Translations under genes and position numbers: made by a program
NCBI RefSeq assembly: GCF_000091305.1
Contig: NC_013929.1
Coordinates: 1,178,001-1,242,000 of the forward strand
Reading direction: 5' to 3'
DNA: 64,000 nt
DNA from: Streptomyces scabiei 87.22
GTDB lineage: Bacteria > Actinomycetota > Actinomycetes > Streptomycetales > Streptomycetaceae
Notes under the pieces: model-generated
What the model was told of the DNA's origin: nothing
Databases searched by the model: none
Seen by the model: only the letters and a program-made list of their open reading frames with translations
Shown: one piece after another, positions 1 through 9,230 of the stretch
Numbering within the stretch: position 1 is the first letter of the stretch
How the letters are laid out: the number at the start of each line of letters is the position of its first letter

Positions 1-2276
1 CACGGAGAACGGACGCGCTGCTGTTGGCGGTGACCACGGCGGCGCTGGTCGTCGGCGGGGTCGCCCGGCTCGCCGACGCGCCCGACGTGGCCGATCTGTG
101 CTGGGCGGCCGGGACCGTGGCGGCGGTGGTCCCGTCGGTGGTCTGGATCCTGCGCGCCCTGCATCAGGGGCACGCGGGAGTCGACGTGATCGCCGTCCTT
201 GCCCTGGGCGGCACGCTCGCCGTACGCGAGTACCTGGCCGGGGCTCTGATCGCGGTGATGCTCGCCACCGGCAGGGCGCTGGAGGCCGCGGCGCGACGGC
301 GGGCGTCCCGCGATCTCAGCGCGTTGGTGCGGCACGCCCCACGGTCGGCGCGCCGCCGCACGGGGGTCGAGATACACACCGTCCCCCTGGCCGAGGTCGC
401 GGTGGACGATCTGCTGGTGGTCGGGCCCGGCGAGGTCGTTCCGGTGAACGGCCGCGTCGTCGATCGCCTCGCCGTCCTGGACGAGTCGGTGCTCACCGGT
501 GAGTCGCTGCCCGTCGAACACGGCCGGGGCGAACTGGTGCGCAGCGGCACAGTCAACGCGGGTACCGCCTTCGAACTGCGGGCCACCGCCACCGAGGAGG
601 ACAGCGCCTACGCCGAGATCGTCCGGCTCGCCCGGCAGGCCGGTGCCGAGACGGCCCCGGTGGTGCGTCTGGCCGACCGGTACGCCGCGTGGTTCGTCCC
701 GCTGAGCCTGGTCGTGGCGGGTCTGGCCTGGCTGTTCGGCGGGTCGGCGACCTCCGCGGTCGCGGTGCTGGTGGTCGCCACGCCCTGCCCCCTGCTGCTC
801 GCCGCTCCCGTGGCGATCGTCTCGGGCCTCTCACGGGCGGCCCGGCTGGGTGTCGTCGTCCGTGACGGCGGCGCCCTGGAGAGCCTGGGCCGGGCCCGGA
901 CGCTGGTCCTGGACAAGACGGGCACGCTCACGGCCGGGCGCCCTCGTGTGGTGGACGTCGCCGTGGCCCCGGGCTCCGATCCGGCGGAGGTGCTGCGCCG
1001 GGCCGCCTCCCTCGACCGGTACTCCCCGCACGTCCTGGCCCAGGCGCTCGTGGACGAGGCCCATCGACGCGGACTGGAGCTGTCCTTGCCGACGGACGTC
1101 CATGAGATGCCGGGACGCGGCACCACAGGCATCGTGGACGGCCTGCCGCTGTCCGTTGGCCGGATGCCCGTCGGGGCCGAGACCACCGCATGGGTCCGCG
1201 CGGTCGACAACCGGGCCGTGCTCGACGGCGCGACCGTGGTCTGGGTGGCCGACGACGGTGACGTGACCGGTGCCGCTCTGCTGCGTGATCCACTGCGCCG
1301 GGACGCGCCGAGGACACTGCGCCGGCTGCGTGCGGCCGGCATACGGCGCCTGACGATGCTCACCGGTGACCGCGCCGAACCCGCCCGCGAGGTCGCCACC
1401 GTTCTCGGTCTCGACGACGTGCGCACGGGGCAGTCCCCCGCCGACAAGGTCGCGGCGGTACGAGCCGAACGCTCCCGGGCCGTCACCGTGATGGTCGGCG
1501 ACGGTGTCAACGACGCACCGGCACTCGCCGCCGCCGACGTCGGTGTCGCCATGGGGGCACGTGGCTCCGGCGCCTCCTCCGAAGCGGCCGACGTCGTGCT
1601 CACCACGGACCGCGTGGACCGGCTCGCCGACGCCATGGGGATCGCCGTACGCGCCCGCCGCATCGCCGTGCAGAGCGCGCTGGGCGGCATGGTCATGTCG
1701 CTGGCCGCGATGGTGGCGGCGGCCTTCGGGCTGCTCCCTCCGGCCGCGGGGGCCCTCCTCCAGGAAGGCATCGACGTGGCCGTCATCCTCAACGCCCTGC
1801 GCGCGCTCCTGCCCGACCGCAAGGACGTGCAGGTGCTCACGCCCACCGCGGAGCGGCTGGTCCACCGGTTCGCGGCCGAGCACGACGACCTGCGGGAGGT
1901 CGTGGAGGCCGTCCGTACGGCGGCCGACCGGCTCTCCGAGGCGCCCCCGGACGCGGCGCGGACATCCGTCGAGGAGGTGCACCGGCTGCTGACCGAACGG
2001 CTGCTGCCGCACGAGCACGCCGAGGAGCGCCGACTCTATCCGGCGCTCGCCGACTCGCTGGGCGGCCCCGAGTCCACAGCAACGATGAGCAGGGCCCACG
2101 CCGAGATCGACCGACTCGCCGGCCGTATCGCCACCCACCTCACCCTCACCGACGAGGACGGCCGGCTCCGCCCGGAGAACATCGACGACCTGCGGGCCTG
2201 CCTGTACGGGCTCTACGGCGTGCTGCGGCTGCATTTCGACCAGGAGGAGGAGAGCTACTTCTCGCTGGCACCGTGA
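1..2276 (+). CDS. P1B-5 metal-transporting P-type ATPase with C-terminal hemerythrin domain (5' partial)
   Basis: Membrane ATPase predicted to export a transition metal. Counting from a TTG at 24, the protein shows the actuator motif LTGES near residues 157-161, the transmembrane metal motif TPCP at 253-256, the phosphorylation motif DKTGT at 297-301, then MLTGD and MVGDGVNDAP. TPCP is diagnostic of the P1B-5 subgroup (nickel/iron), which commonly carries a C-terminal hemerythrin domain. Here the last 140 residues have the expected His/Glu pattern (AEHDD, HEHAEER, SRAHAEID, HFDQEEE). The frame is open to the left edge, so the true start and some N-terminal membrane helices lie outside the window. 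Substrate is inferred from the subgroup only. Confidence 0.88.
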   Translation, partial: RRTDALLLAVTTAALVVGGVARLADAPDVADLCWAAGTVAAVVPSVVWILRALHQGHAGVDVIAVLALGGTLAVREYLAGALIAVMLATGRALEAAARRRASRDLSALVRHAPRSARRRTGVEIHTVPLAEVAVDDLLVVGPGEVVPVNGRVVDRLAVLDESVLTGESLPVEHGRGELVRSGTVNAGTAFELRATATEEDSAYAEIVRLARQAGAETAPVVRLADRYAAWFVPLSLVVAGLAWLFGGSATSAVAVLVVATPCPLLLAAPVAIVSGLSRAARLGVVVRDGGALESLGRARTLVLDKTGTLTAGRPRVVDVAVAPGSDPAEVLRRAASLDRYSPHVLAQALVDEAHRRGLELSLPTDVHEMPGRGTTGIVDGLPLSVGRMPVGAETTAWVRAVDNRAVLDGATVVWVADDGDVTGAALLRDPLRRDAPRTLRRLRAAGIRRLTMLTGDRAEPAREVATVLGLDDVRTGQSPADKVAAVRAERSRAVTVMVGDGVNDAPALAAADVGVAMGARGSGASSEAADVVLTTDRVDRLADAMGIAVRARRIAVQSALGGMVMSLAAMVAAAFGLLPPAAGALLQEGIDVAVILNALRALLPDRKDVQVLTPTAERLVHRFAAEHDDLREVVEAVRTAADRLSEAPPDAARTSVEEVHRLLTERLLPHEHAEERRLYPALADSLGGPESTATMSRAHAEIDRLAGRIATHLTLTDEDGRLRPENIDDLRACLYGLYGVLRLHFDQEEESYFSLAP

Positions 2277-2320
2277 GGTGTCCCGCGCGGCGACGCGGCC
2301 GCGGGAGCGGCCACGCACAC

Positions 2321-2352
2321 GGTGCGGCGGGCGACCGATCGCCCGCCGCACC
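2321..2352. terminator. Bidirectional hairpin terminator
   Basis: A perfect 14-bp GC-rich stem (2321-2334 pairs with 2339-2352) with a CCGA loop lies in the 96-bp gap between two convergent genes. There is no U-tract, as is usual in Streptomyces. Confidence 0.7.
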
Positions 2353-2372
2353 GCACCCGCGCACCTCCCGGT

Positions 2373-2900
2373 TCACCCGTTCCTCTGCTTTTCTGGTTCC
2401 TGCGACGCTCCCCGCAGTTCCCTCGCGATCCGGCCCGCCCACGCCTCGATCGCGGGAAAGTCCCGGAAGTCGCCTCCCTTGCCCGACTCCACGATGCGGT
2501 GGGCGATAAAGCCCTTCGCGCCCTTCTCCAGGCAGCCCCCGAACGTGACGTGCTCCCTGGCGTCGAACCGGATGACGGCCCTGCGGACGCCGGGAACGGG
2601 TGGGATGTCCCGCTCGGCGGCGGAGGCGTCGAGGGGACCGCTGCTGAACAACCACAGCGGGCGCAGGGGAAGTTCGCGACGGTGCCGACGCAGGAAGCGG
2701 CGGGCGTTCTTCTGCCAGCGCCCGGCGTAGACCCCGCCGCCGACCACGACGGCGTCGTACGGGAGCAGCGTGACGACGGATTCGGCGGGACTGGCCTCGG
2801 CGGTCAGTCCCTCCTTGATGAGGGTCTCGGCGATGGTCTCGGCGATCCGGGCGGTGGATCCGTTGGTCGTCCCGTAGGCGACCAGGACTTTGGCGGTCAT
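2373..2900 (-). CDS. Flavodoxin-domain protein (HemG-like)
   Basis: A 175-residue soluble flavodoxin-fold protein. The N-terminal YGTTNGSTARIAETIA segment is the FMN phosphate-binding loop, and VVVGGGVYAGRW is the second FMN loop. The family includes menaquinone-dependent protoporphyrinogen oxidase (HemG) and small redox flavodoxins; the exact reaction cannot be assigned from sequence. The ATG at 2900 follows a strong AAAGGAGG site. It is the last gene of a minus-strand series (GNAT/ligase, CBS-BON, flavodoxin) and probably reads from the promoter near 6.5 kb. Confidence 0.8.
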   Translation of the reverse strand: MTAKVLVAYGTTNGSTARIAETIAETLIKEGLTAEASPAESVVTLLPYDAVVVGGGVYAGRWQKNARRFLRRHRRELPLRPLWLFSSGPLDASAAERDIPPVPGVRRAVIRFDAREHVTFGGCLEKGAKGFIAHRIVESGKGGDFRDFPAIEAWAGRIARELRGASQEPEKQRNG

Positions 2901-2959
2901 GGTGGTACGCCTCCTTTCACGGCCTGCGCGTGCGGTTACGCCTGCGCGTGGCTGTCGGT

Positions 2960-3694
2960 TCACAGCCTGCGCAGCCAGTGGTCCGCGACGCCGTGCAGCG
3001 CCTGCCCGGCCGGCTCGACGTGCGCGTCGTCCAGTTTCCAGGTGAGTTTGTCGACCACGCCCACGACTCCGTCGACCTGGCGGGTCATGGAGACGGCGAT
3101 CTCCGTCTCGCTCTTGCGTTCCGTCTGGCCGGAAAGTGTGACGACGCCCTGGGCCACGGTCACGTCGATGCTGTGCGGGGGCAGCCACAGGGCACCTTCC
3201 AGCACGTCCCTGGTCACGACGGAGCGGATCTCCTCGTCGGGCCGCAGGAAGACCTGGAGCAGGTCGCGGCGGCAGACGATGCCGACGAGGCGCTCCTCCT
3301 CGTCCACGACGGGCAGCCGCTCCACGCGGTGCCGGGCCATGGTCCGGGCGGCCTCGACGATGGTGTCGTCGGCGTGCACGGTGACAGGCGGCTCGGTCAT
3401 CAGCCGGCCGGCGGTGCGGGCCTCTGCCTTGACCGCCTGCCGTCGTGCGGCGCGCGTCAGCACGGCGAAGGGGAAACGGTGCCTGGGCTGCCCGTACGGG
3501 TCGGGTGTCCTTGCCTGCCGGACCATCAGGTCGGTCTCGGAGATCACCCCGATGACCTTCTCGTCGTCGTCGATCACCGGCAGTCCGCTGATCCGGTGGC
3601 CGGCGAGCAGCCGCGCGACCTCCTTGAACGGGGTGTCGTACTCGGCACGGACGACGTCCGTCGTCATCACGGAGCCGACCTTGTCGTGCTTCAT
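2960..3694 (-). CDS. CBS-domain pair plus BON domain protein
   Basis: A 244-residue cytoplasmic protein. Two CBS repeats (residues about 8-60 and 95-150; motifs ISGLPVIDDD and VERLPVVDEEERLVGI) form a likely adenosyl-nucleotide-binding Bateman module, followed by a BON domain (about 160-230; VTVAQGVVTLSGQTERKSE). The start has a GAGGAGGGA ribosome site, and its ATG is 13 nt past the stop of the upstream gene, suggesting an operon. CBS-BON proteins recur in actinomycete hypoxia regulons. The protein is a paralogue of the one at 10491-11192. A role as an energy-charge sensor is inference. Confidence 0.88.
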   Translation of the reverse strand: MKHDKVGSVMTTDVVRAEYDTPFKEVARLLAGHRISGLPVIDDDEKVIGVISETDLMVRQARTPDPYGQPRHRFPFAVLTRAARRQAVKAEARTAGRLMTEPPVTVHADDTIVEAARTMARHRVERLPVVDEEERLVGIVCRRDLLQVFLRPDEEIRSVVTRDVLEGALWLPPHSIDVTVAQGVVTLSGQTERKSETEIAVSMTRQVDGVVGVVDKLTWKLDDAHVEPAGQALHGVADHWLRRL

Positions 3695-3707
3695 GTCCGA
3701 TCCCTCC

Positions 3708-6401
3708 TCAGCGAAGGCGCCGCAGATACGGGTCCTGGGGCCTGCGGGGCAGCAGGCGTACGCGCGCGTCGAGCACGGAGACTCCGGCCGACGTGGCGAG
3801 AACGGGGTTGAAGTCGGCCTCGGTGAGCTGCGGCAGGTCGGCCGCCATCCGCGACAGCCCTTGCAGCAGCCGTTCCAGGCGTTCGAGGTCGACCGGTCCG
3901 CTGCCGCGCGCCCCGAACAGCAGCGGGGCGCAGCGCGGCGCGGTGATCAGGTCGTGGACGTCGAGGCCGGTGAGCGGGGCGAGCCGGGCCGCGTGGTCGC
4001 CGAGCACTTCGGTGGCGGTGCCGCCGAGCCCGAACAGCACGAGCGGACCGAAGACCTCGTCCTGGACGACGCCGGCGAAGAGTTCGGTGCCGCGCGGGGC
4101 GAGCGGCTGGACGACGACGCCGTCCAGCAGCGCCCCGAAGCGGGTCTCGAAATCGCGGAAGGCGGCGCGGACCTGCGAGTCGTTCTGCAGATCGAGGTGG
4201 ACCGCGTGCTGTTCGGTCTTGTGCACGAGGCCCGGCCAGTGGGCCTTCATGACCACGCGGCCGTCGGGGCCGCGCAGCCGGTCGGCGGCGAGGACGGCGG
4301 CGTCCTCCGTCTCGGCCCAGGCCCATGGGATCTGGGGGATGCCGTAGCAGGTGAGGAGGTCGGCGCAGGTGCGCGGGTCGAGCCAGCCGCCGTCCGGGTT
4401 CGTGGCGAGGAACGCCTCGACGACGGCGCGGGCACGCCCGGTCTCGACGTCCTCCAGGTCCGGGACGGTTCCGGCGGGGCGGGCGAGCCAGGCGGCTCGG
4501 CGGGCGGCGTGGGTCAGAGCCCGTGCGGCGGCCTGGGGTTCGGCGTAGGACGGGACGGTGCCGCCCCCGTTGGCGGTCAGCAGCCGGACCGGCAGGTCCT
4601 GTTCGAGTCGCACCGCGGCGACCGGCTTCGTCCTGGGGCTCCCGGCGTCGGTGAGGGCCTTGACGAGGTCGTCGCCGGTCGCCTCGGCGACCGCCGTGGG
4701 GACGAGGGCCAGCAGTACGGCGTCGATACCGCCGTTGCTCAGCACCCGTTCCACACAGTCCTTGAGTTGTTCCTCCGTGACGGCGGCCGTGGCGTCGACG
4801 GGGTTGCCGACACTGGCGCCCCTGGGCAGCGCGGTGAGCAGGTCGTCGACCAGTTCGGGGGCGAGCGCCGGGAGGAGCAGTCCGGCCTCCACACAGGCAT
4901 CGGCGGCCAGGACGCCCGCGCCACCCGCGTTGGTGAGGACGGCGACACGGAACCCCTTCGGCAGGGGCTGGGAATGCAGGAGGGCCGCGGTTTCGAGGAG
5001 CTCACCGACCGACCCCGTGGCGGTGACGCCGGCCTGGGTGAACAGTGCCCGGCGGGTCATGGTCGGGGTGGCGGCGGCGGCCGTGTGCGAGGCGGCGGCC
5101 CGGCGCCCCGCCTCGGTGCGGCCGGCGTCGACGGTGAGCACCGGCATACGGCGGGTCACCCGGCGCGCTGTGCGCGAGAACGCCCTGGGGTTGCCGAAGG
5201 ACTCCAGGTGGAGCAGGGCGAGGTCGGTGCGGCCGTCGCTCTCCCACCACTGGAGCATGTCGTTGCCGCTGACGTCGTACTTGTCGCCGAGCGAGGCGAA
5301 GGACGACACACCGATACCGAGCCGGGACAGCCCGTCCAGCAGGGCGATACCCACCCCTCCGGACTGCACGGCGACACCGGCGGTGCCGGGGCTCGGATGG
5401 CCGACGGCGAAGGTCGCGTCCAGCCGGACGGCCGGGTCGGTGTGGGAGACGCCCAGGCAGTTGGGGCCGACAAGACGCATGCCGTGCGAGCGGCAGGCCG
5501 CCATCAGGGCCCGCGCCTGGTCACGGTCCAGGCCCGACGTGACCACCAGCAGGGCCCGGACGCCGGCGCTGCCGCACTCCTCGGCCGTGACCGGGACGGC
5601 GGCCGCGGGTACGGCGAGGACCGCGAGATCGGGGGTCTGGGGCAGGGCCGCGACGGAGGGGTGACACGGCACGCCGAGAAGGGAGGCGGCAGCGGGATTC
5701 ACCGCGAACAGTCGTCCGGTGAAACCCCCGGTGTGCAGGTGGTGCAGGACGGCCCGCCCCACGGAACCCGGCTTGCGGCCGGCGCCTACCACGGCGACCG
5801 TACGGGGCCGCAGCAGCGGCACCAGACTTGCGACGTCGGCGGCCCGGCCGCGGGTCTCGACGGCCGTGAGATAGCCGTCGTCCTCGGCGAGACCGATGGT
5901 CCAGCGCACCTCGGGGCCGTCGAAGGTGCGGAACGTGCGCAGACCGAGGTCGGTGAAGAGCCGGAGCACCTCGTTGTTCTCGCTGAGCGTGTCGGCCGTG
6001 AACGTGGTGATCCCCTCCGCGCGGGCGGCCGACACGAGGTGCTCGATCAGCAGCGTGCCGACGCCCCGGTGGTGCAGTCCGTCGGCGACCGCGACGGAGA
6101 TCTCGGCCGTGTCGTCGGTGTCACCGGCCTCGTACTCCGCGAGACCGATCACTTGGCCTTCGCGCTCCGCCAGCAGCGCGCGGTGTCCGGCGTGCGGCGG
6201 GGTGCAGGCCCGGTCCGCCGCCTGCTCGGCCGATCGCCGGCTCGCCGCGAAGAACCTCCGCCGCAGGTTCTCCGGGGACATCTCCTCGTAGAGTCCTTGC
6301 AACTGGTCGTGATCGCCTCGCTCCACGGCCCGGACGCGAACGGTCGTTCCGTCCGCGAGCAGGGCGTGGACAGGGGGGCGGCTGAGCAGGTCTTCCGTCA
6401 T
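3708..6401 (-). CDS. GNAT acetyltransferase fused to NDP-forming acyl-CoA ligase
   Basis: An 897-residue fusion. The first 170 or so residues are a GNAT domain with the acetyl-CoA loop HHRGVGTLLIEHL. Then come a CoA-binding Rossmann domain (VAVVGAGRKPGSVGR), a succinyl-CoA-ligase-like domain with the probable phosphohistidine in AAASHTAAA, and a C-terminal ATP-grasp domain. Proteins of this layout are protein lysine acetyltransferases (PatA type) with a ligase-like regulatory part, or NDP-forming acetate-CoA ligases; which activity dominates is uncertain. The ATG at 6401 was chosen because it starts the GNAT domain and is preceded by AGGAGACC; the open frame upstream is not conserved in character. 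A 14-bp operator pair lies upstream. Confidence 0.88.
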   Translation of the reverse strand: MTEDLLSRPPVHALLADGTTVRVRAVERGDHDQLQGLYEEMSPENLRRRFFAASRRSAEQAADRACTPPHAGHRALLAEREGQVIGLAEYEAGDTDDTAEISVAVADGLHHRGVGTLLIEHLVSAARAEGITTFTADTLSENNEVLRLFTDLGLRTFRTFDGPEVRWTIGLAEDDGYLTAVETRGRAADVASLVPLLRPRTVAVVGAGRKPGSVGRAVLHHLHTGGFTGRLFAVNPAAASLLGVPCHPSVAALPQTPDLAVLAVPAAAVPVTAEECGSAGVRALLVVTSGLDRDQARALMAACRSHGMRLVGPNCLGVSHTDPAVRLDATFAVGHPSPGTAGVAVQSGGVGIALLDGLSRLGIGVSSFASLGDKYDVSGNDMLQWWESDGRTDLALLHLESFGNPRAFSRTARRVTRRMPVLTVDAGRTEAGRRAAASHTAAAATPTMTRRALFTQAGVTATGSVGELLETAALLHSQPLPKGFRVAVLTNAGGAGVLAADACVEAGLLLPALAPELVDDLLTALPRGASVGNPVDATAAVTEEQLKDCVERVLSNGGIDAVLLALVPTAVAEATGDDLVKALTDAGSPRTKPVAAVRLEQDLPVRLLTANGGGTVPSYAEPQAAARALTHAARRAAWLARPAGTVPDLEDVETGRARAVVEAFLATNPDGGWLDPRTCADLLTCYGIPQIPWAWAETEDAAVLAADRLRGPDGRVVMKAHWPGLVHKTEQHAVHLDLQNDSQVRAAFRDFETRFGALLDGVVVQPLAPRGTELFAGVVQDEVFGPLVLFGLGGTATEVLGDHAARLAPLTGLDVHDLITAPRCAPLLFGARGSGPVDLERLERLLQGLSRMAADLPQLTEADFNPVLATSAGVSVLDARVRLLPRRPQDPYLRRLR

Positions 6402-6484
6402 GGCAGGTCTCCTCGGGGCCGGTGACACTTCGAGCATCCGGCGGAACGGGCGGCGCTCGCATGGGCTGACCGGGGGCGGAGGGA

Positions 6485-6521
6485 GGGCCGGTCGGCCCTG
6501 ATCGGACGAGCCTGACGGCCC
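6485..6521. promoter_or_regulatory. Island operator pair (23-bp spacing)
   Basis: The site at 6485-6498 matches GGGCCG-NN-CGGCCC at all 12 fixed positions and extends to AGGGCCG..CGGCCCT. A second site at 6508-6521 matches 10 of 12. They lie 84 bp and more upstream of the GNAT/ligase start on the minus strand. A DosR/OsdR-like regulator as the binder is inference. Confidence 0.6.
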
Positions 6522-6614
6522 CGTCACCAGTGGCAACGCGCAGGGCGGCGTCCCGGTAGGTGTGAGACGGCCCCCCGTCCGCCGACGAGCCCGGATCCGT
6601 ACGTAGGCCCTGCC

Positions 6615-9026
6615 TCAGTCCGGGAGGGCCAGTGTGCGGGACTCCCCCGGCCGCAGGGTGAACATGCGGTCGGCGAGCGCGACGGTGATCGGGTCCCGGT
6701 CGGACTCGGGCACGGTGATGTGCAGCTGCCCGGCCCGGAGCCGCAGGCGTACGCCCCAGTGGCCGCGGTAGCGGATGGAGAACCCGTACGAGGACAGCTC
6801 CGGGATCGGCGCCGGGTCCAGCCGCAGCATGTCTTCCCGTGTCTCCAGCCCGGTCAGCCCGCGCTGGACGAGGTCGAGGGTGCCCGCCATGGCCCCCAGG
6901 TGGATGCCCTCGGCGGTGGTGCCGCCCTGCAGGTCGGCGATGTCCCCGGCGAGTGCTTCCTGGACGAAGGTCCACGCCTCCGCGCGCCGCGCCCTGGCCA
7001 GGACCCAGCCGTGCACGAGGGCACTGAGGGTGGAGCCGTGTGACGTACGGCCCAGGTAGTGGTCGACGGTCCGGCGCCAGCTCTCCTCGTCCAGGCGGTA
7101 GCCCAACCGGCTGAAGAGAGTGCGCAGTTCGGCGGGTGAGAAAAGATAGCCCAGCATCAGCGCGTCGGCCTGCTTGGACGCCTTGTAACGGTTGACGGTG
7201 TCGCCCTCGGCCTCCAGGATGCGGTCCAGCCGCCGGATGTCGCCGTACGTCGCCCGATACGTCGCCCAGTCGAGTTCGGCGAGTTCGCCGTACCCCTCGA
7301 ACTGGCTGATGACACCGTCGTGGAACGGCACGTGGAGAGAGCGGGAGACGTCCTCCCACAGTTCGAGTTCGCCGCCGTCGAAGCCGGTGCGGTCGGCGAG
7401 TTCGCGGCGGCGCGGCCAGGGAAGCGTCTGAAGCAGTTCACAGGCGCGGGCGAGGACCCATGCGGCGGTGACGTTGGTGTAGGCGTTGTCGTCGAGGCCC
7501 GGCCGCTCGGCCCCGGGGTAGGCCTCGTGGTACTCGTCCGGTCCCACGACACCACGGACACGGTAGCGGCCGAGGCCCTCGTCCCAGGTGGCCGCGTCCG
7601 CCCAGAACCGGGCGATCTGCAGCAGTGTCTCGGCACCCTTGGTGTGCAGGAACTCGCCGTCGCCGGTGGCCTCGTAGTAGCGCCACACGTTGTAGGCGAT
7701 CGCCGAGCCCACATGGTGCTGGAGGTGGGAGTGGTCGGGCAGCCAGCGCCCGGAGCGCGGGTTGAGGTGCAGCTGCTGGGTCTCCTCGCGGCCGTCGCTC
7801 GCGCTCTGCCACGGATACATCGCTCCCGTCCGCCCGACGTCCCCGGCCGCGGTCAGGGCGCGTGGCAGGCGGCGGTGACGGTAGGTCAGCAGCGCCCGGG
7901 AGACCTCGGGGAAGTGCAGGTTCAGATAGGGCAGGACGAACAGTTCGTCCCAGAAGACGTGTCCGCGGTAGGCCTCGCCGTGCAGTCCTCGCGCCGGGAC
8001 GCCGACGTCGAGGTCCGCGGTGTGCGGGGAGAGCGTCTGCAGGACGTGGAACAGGTGCAGCCGCAGGACGCGGCCGGCCTCGCCGGGCACCTCCAGGTCG
8101 GCCCGGCGCCACAGCAGGTCCCACGCGGTGAGATGGGACTCCAGCAGCTCGTCGAAGCCGGGGGCGCGGCCGACGCGGTCGACGGCCGCCCGGAGCGGGT
8201 CGTCGATGGCGGGGTCGCGGGAGGTGAACAGGGCGATGGTCTTGTCCACGGTGACGGTACGGCCCGGGGTGAGGGCGAGGCGGAACCGCTGGACCGCCCG
8301 CCGCCCTTCGTGCCGGGCCTCGGGGCTCTCCCCGCCCGCGCCGAGCGTTCGTGACGCCATGCCGATACGGATGTCCGAGGCGCCGGTGCGGCAGCGCAGC
8401 CACACCGTGTCGGCGTCCGCGGAGCCGGTGTGGACGTGCACGAGGTGGCGGGCCTGCAGGTCCCGGTAGCGTGCCACTCCGGTGTTGCGCACCCGGCCGT
8501 CCAGGGCCGCCTCCACCTCCAGTTCGCCCGAGAAGTCCTCGGCGGTGAACTCCGTGCGCAGCGCCGCGAGATGGGGATCCCCCATGTGCACCAGCCGCAC
8601 CTGCCGCACCCGCAGACGTCGGTGGGTACCAGCGGCTGCGGGGTCGCCCGCGCCGTCGTCCGCGGCCACGGCGTAGGTGGAGCGGCGCTCCAGCAGACCG
8701 GTCCGCGTGTCCAGACCGAGGCAATGGTCGAGCAGCCGGTGACGGTCCGGGGCCAGCCACTCCTCGCCGGTGAGGCGGAAGCGCAGCGGCAGCCAGTTGG
8801 GCAGGTTGACCATGTCCTCGTTCTCGACCCGGTGGCCCGCCACCTCCGAGGTGAGCCGGTCGTAGCAGCCTGCGGCGTAGGTGCCCGGATAGTGCACGGA
8901 GTCGGCGCCGCACTCGGGCAGCGCGCCGCGGGTCGCGAAGCAGCCGTTGCCGAGGGTGCACAGCGCCTCGCGCAGCCCCTCCTGCTCCGGGTCGTAACCT
9001 TCGTACTCCCAGATCCAGTCACGCAT
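6615..9026 (-). CDS. Glycoside hydrolase family 65 phosphorylase (trehalose/maltose/kojibiose type)
   Basis: An 803-residue cytoplasmic protein. It carries the GH65 catalytic acid motif GPDEYHE, followed by DNAYTN, the substrate motif KQADALML and the phosphate-binding motif SHGSTLSA. GH65 enzymes phosphorolyse alpha-glucobioses to beta-glucose 1-phosphate, which a beta-phosphoglucomutase then converts to glucose 6-phosphate; a HAD protein of that type is encoded at 16873-17661. The precise disaccharide cannot be read from sequence. The ATG at 9026 is preceded by GGAGGACCGG. A longer start would add a (DVPP)n tail encoded by the 12-bp tandem repeat and is less likely. Confidence 0.88.
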   Translation of the reverse strand: MRDWIWEYEGYDPEQEGLREALCTLGNGCFATRGALPECGADSVHYPGTYAAGCYDRLTSEVAGHRVENEDMVNLPNWLPLRFRLTGEEWLAPDRHRLLDHCLGLDTRTGLLERRSTYAVAADDGAGDPAAAGTHRRLRVRQVRLVHMGDPHLAALRTEFTAEDFSGELEVEAALDGRVRNTGVARYRDLQARHLVHVHTGSADADTVWLRCRTGASDIRIGMASRTLGAGGESPEARHEGRRAVQRFRLALTPGRTVTVDKTIALFTSRDPAIDDPLRAAVDRVGRAPGFDELLESHLTAWDLLWRRADLEVPGEAGRVLRLHLFHVLQTLSPHTADLDVGVPARGLHGEAYRGHVFWDELFVLPYLNLHFPEVSRALLTYRHRRLPRALTAAGDVGRTGAMYPWQSASDGREETQQLHLNPRSGRWLPDHSHLQHHVGSAIAYNVWRYYEATGDGEFLHTKGAETLLQIARFWADAATWDEGLGRYRVRGVVGPDEYHEAYPGAERPGLDDNAYTNVTAAWVLARACELLQTLPWPRRRELADRTGFDGGELELWEDVSRSLHVPFHDGVISQFEGYGELAELDWATYRATYGDIRRLDRILEAEGDTVNRYKASKQADALMLGYLFSPAELRTLFSRLGYRLDEESWRRTVDHYLGRTSHGSTLSALVHGWVLARARRAEAWTFVQEALAGDIADLQGGTTAEGIHLGAMAGTLDLVQRGLTGLETREDMLRLDPAPIPELSSYGFSIRYRGHWGVRLRLRAGQLHITVPESDRDPITVALADRMFTLRPGESRTLALPD

Positions 9027-9040
9027 CCGGTCCTCCGGCA

Positions 9041-9096
9041 CGTCGGGCGGCACGTCGGGCGGCACGTCGGGCGGCACGTCGGGCGGCACGTCGGGC
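9041..9096. repeat. 12-bp tandem repeat, 4.7 copies
   Basis: The unit cgtcgggcggca occurs four times exactly (9041-9088) plus eight bases of a fifth. It sits directly upstream of the GH65 start and would encode Asp-Val-Pro-Pro repeats if translation began further upstream. Slippage-prone in appearance. Confidence 0.85.
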
Positions 9097-9164
9097 TCCG
9101 CGAAGCCGCCTCGACGGCGGGGCCGCGCGGAGCCCATGAGCGTCCCGGTCGTCGTGTCGAGCCT

Positions 9165-9178
9165 AGGCCGGCCGGCCC
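9165..9178. promoter_or_regulatory. Island operator upstream of GH65 gene
   Basis: AGGCCG-GC-CGGCCC matches the island operator at 11 of 12 fixed positions, about 140 bp upstream of the GH65 start and downstream of gap. Confidence 0.45.
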
Positions 9179-9230
9179 CGGTACGACGCGGGTACGGCGG
9201 CAGACGGGGGATCATGCCTCCCGGGTGTCC

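Noticed and set aside
2322..6425. A 4.1-kb plus-strand open frame opposite the flavodoxin, CBS-BON and GNAT/ligase genes
   Set aside because: It is antisense to three recognisable genes and has no domain character of its own; long antisense frames are normal in DNA this rich in GC.
9041..9096. Short repeat array as a CRISPR
   Set aside because: The units are 12 bp and directly contiguous with no spacers; no cas gene is present.
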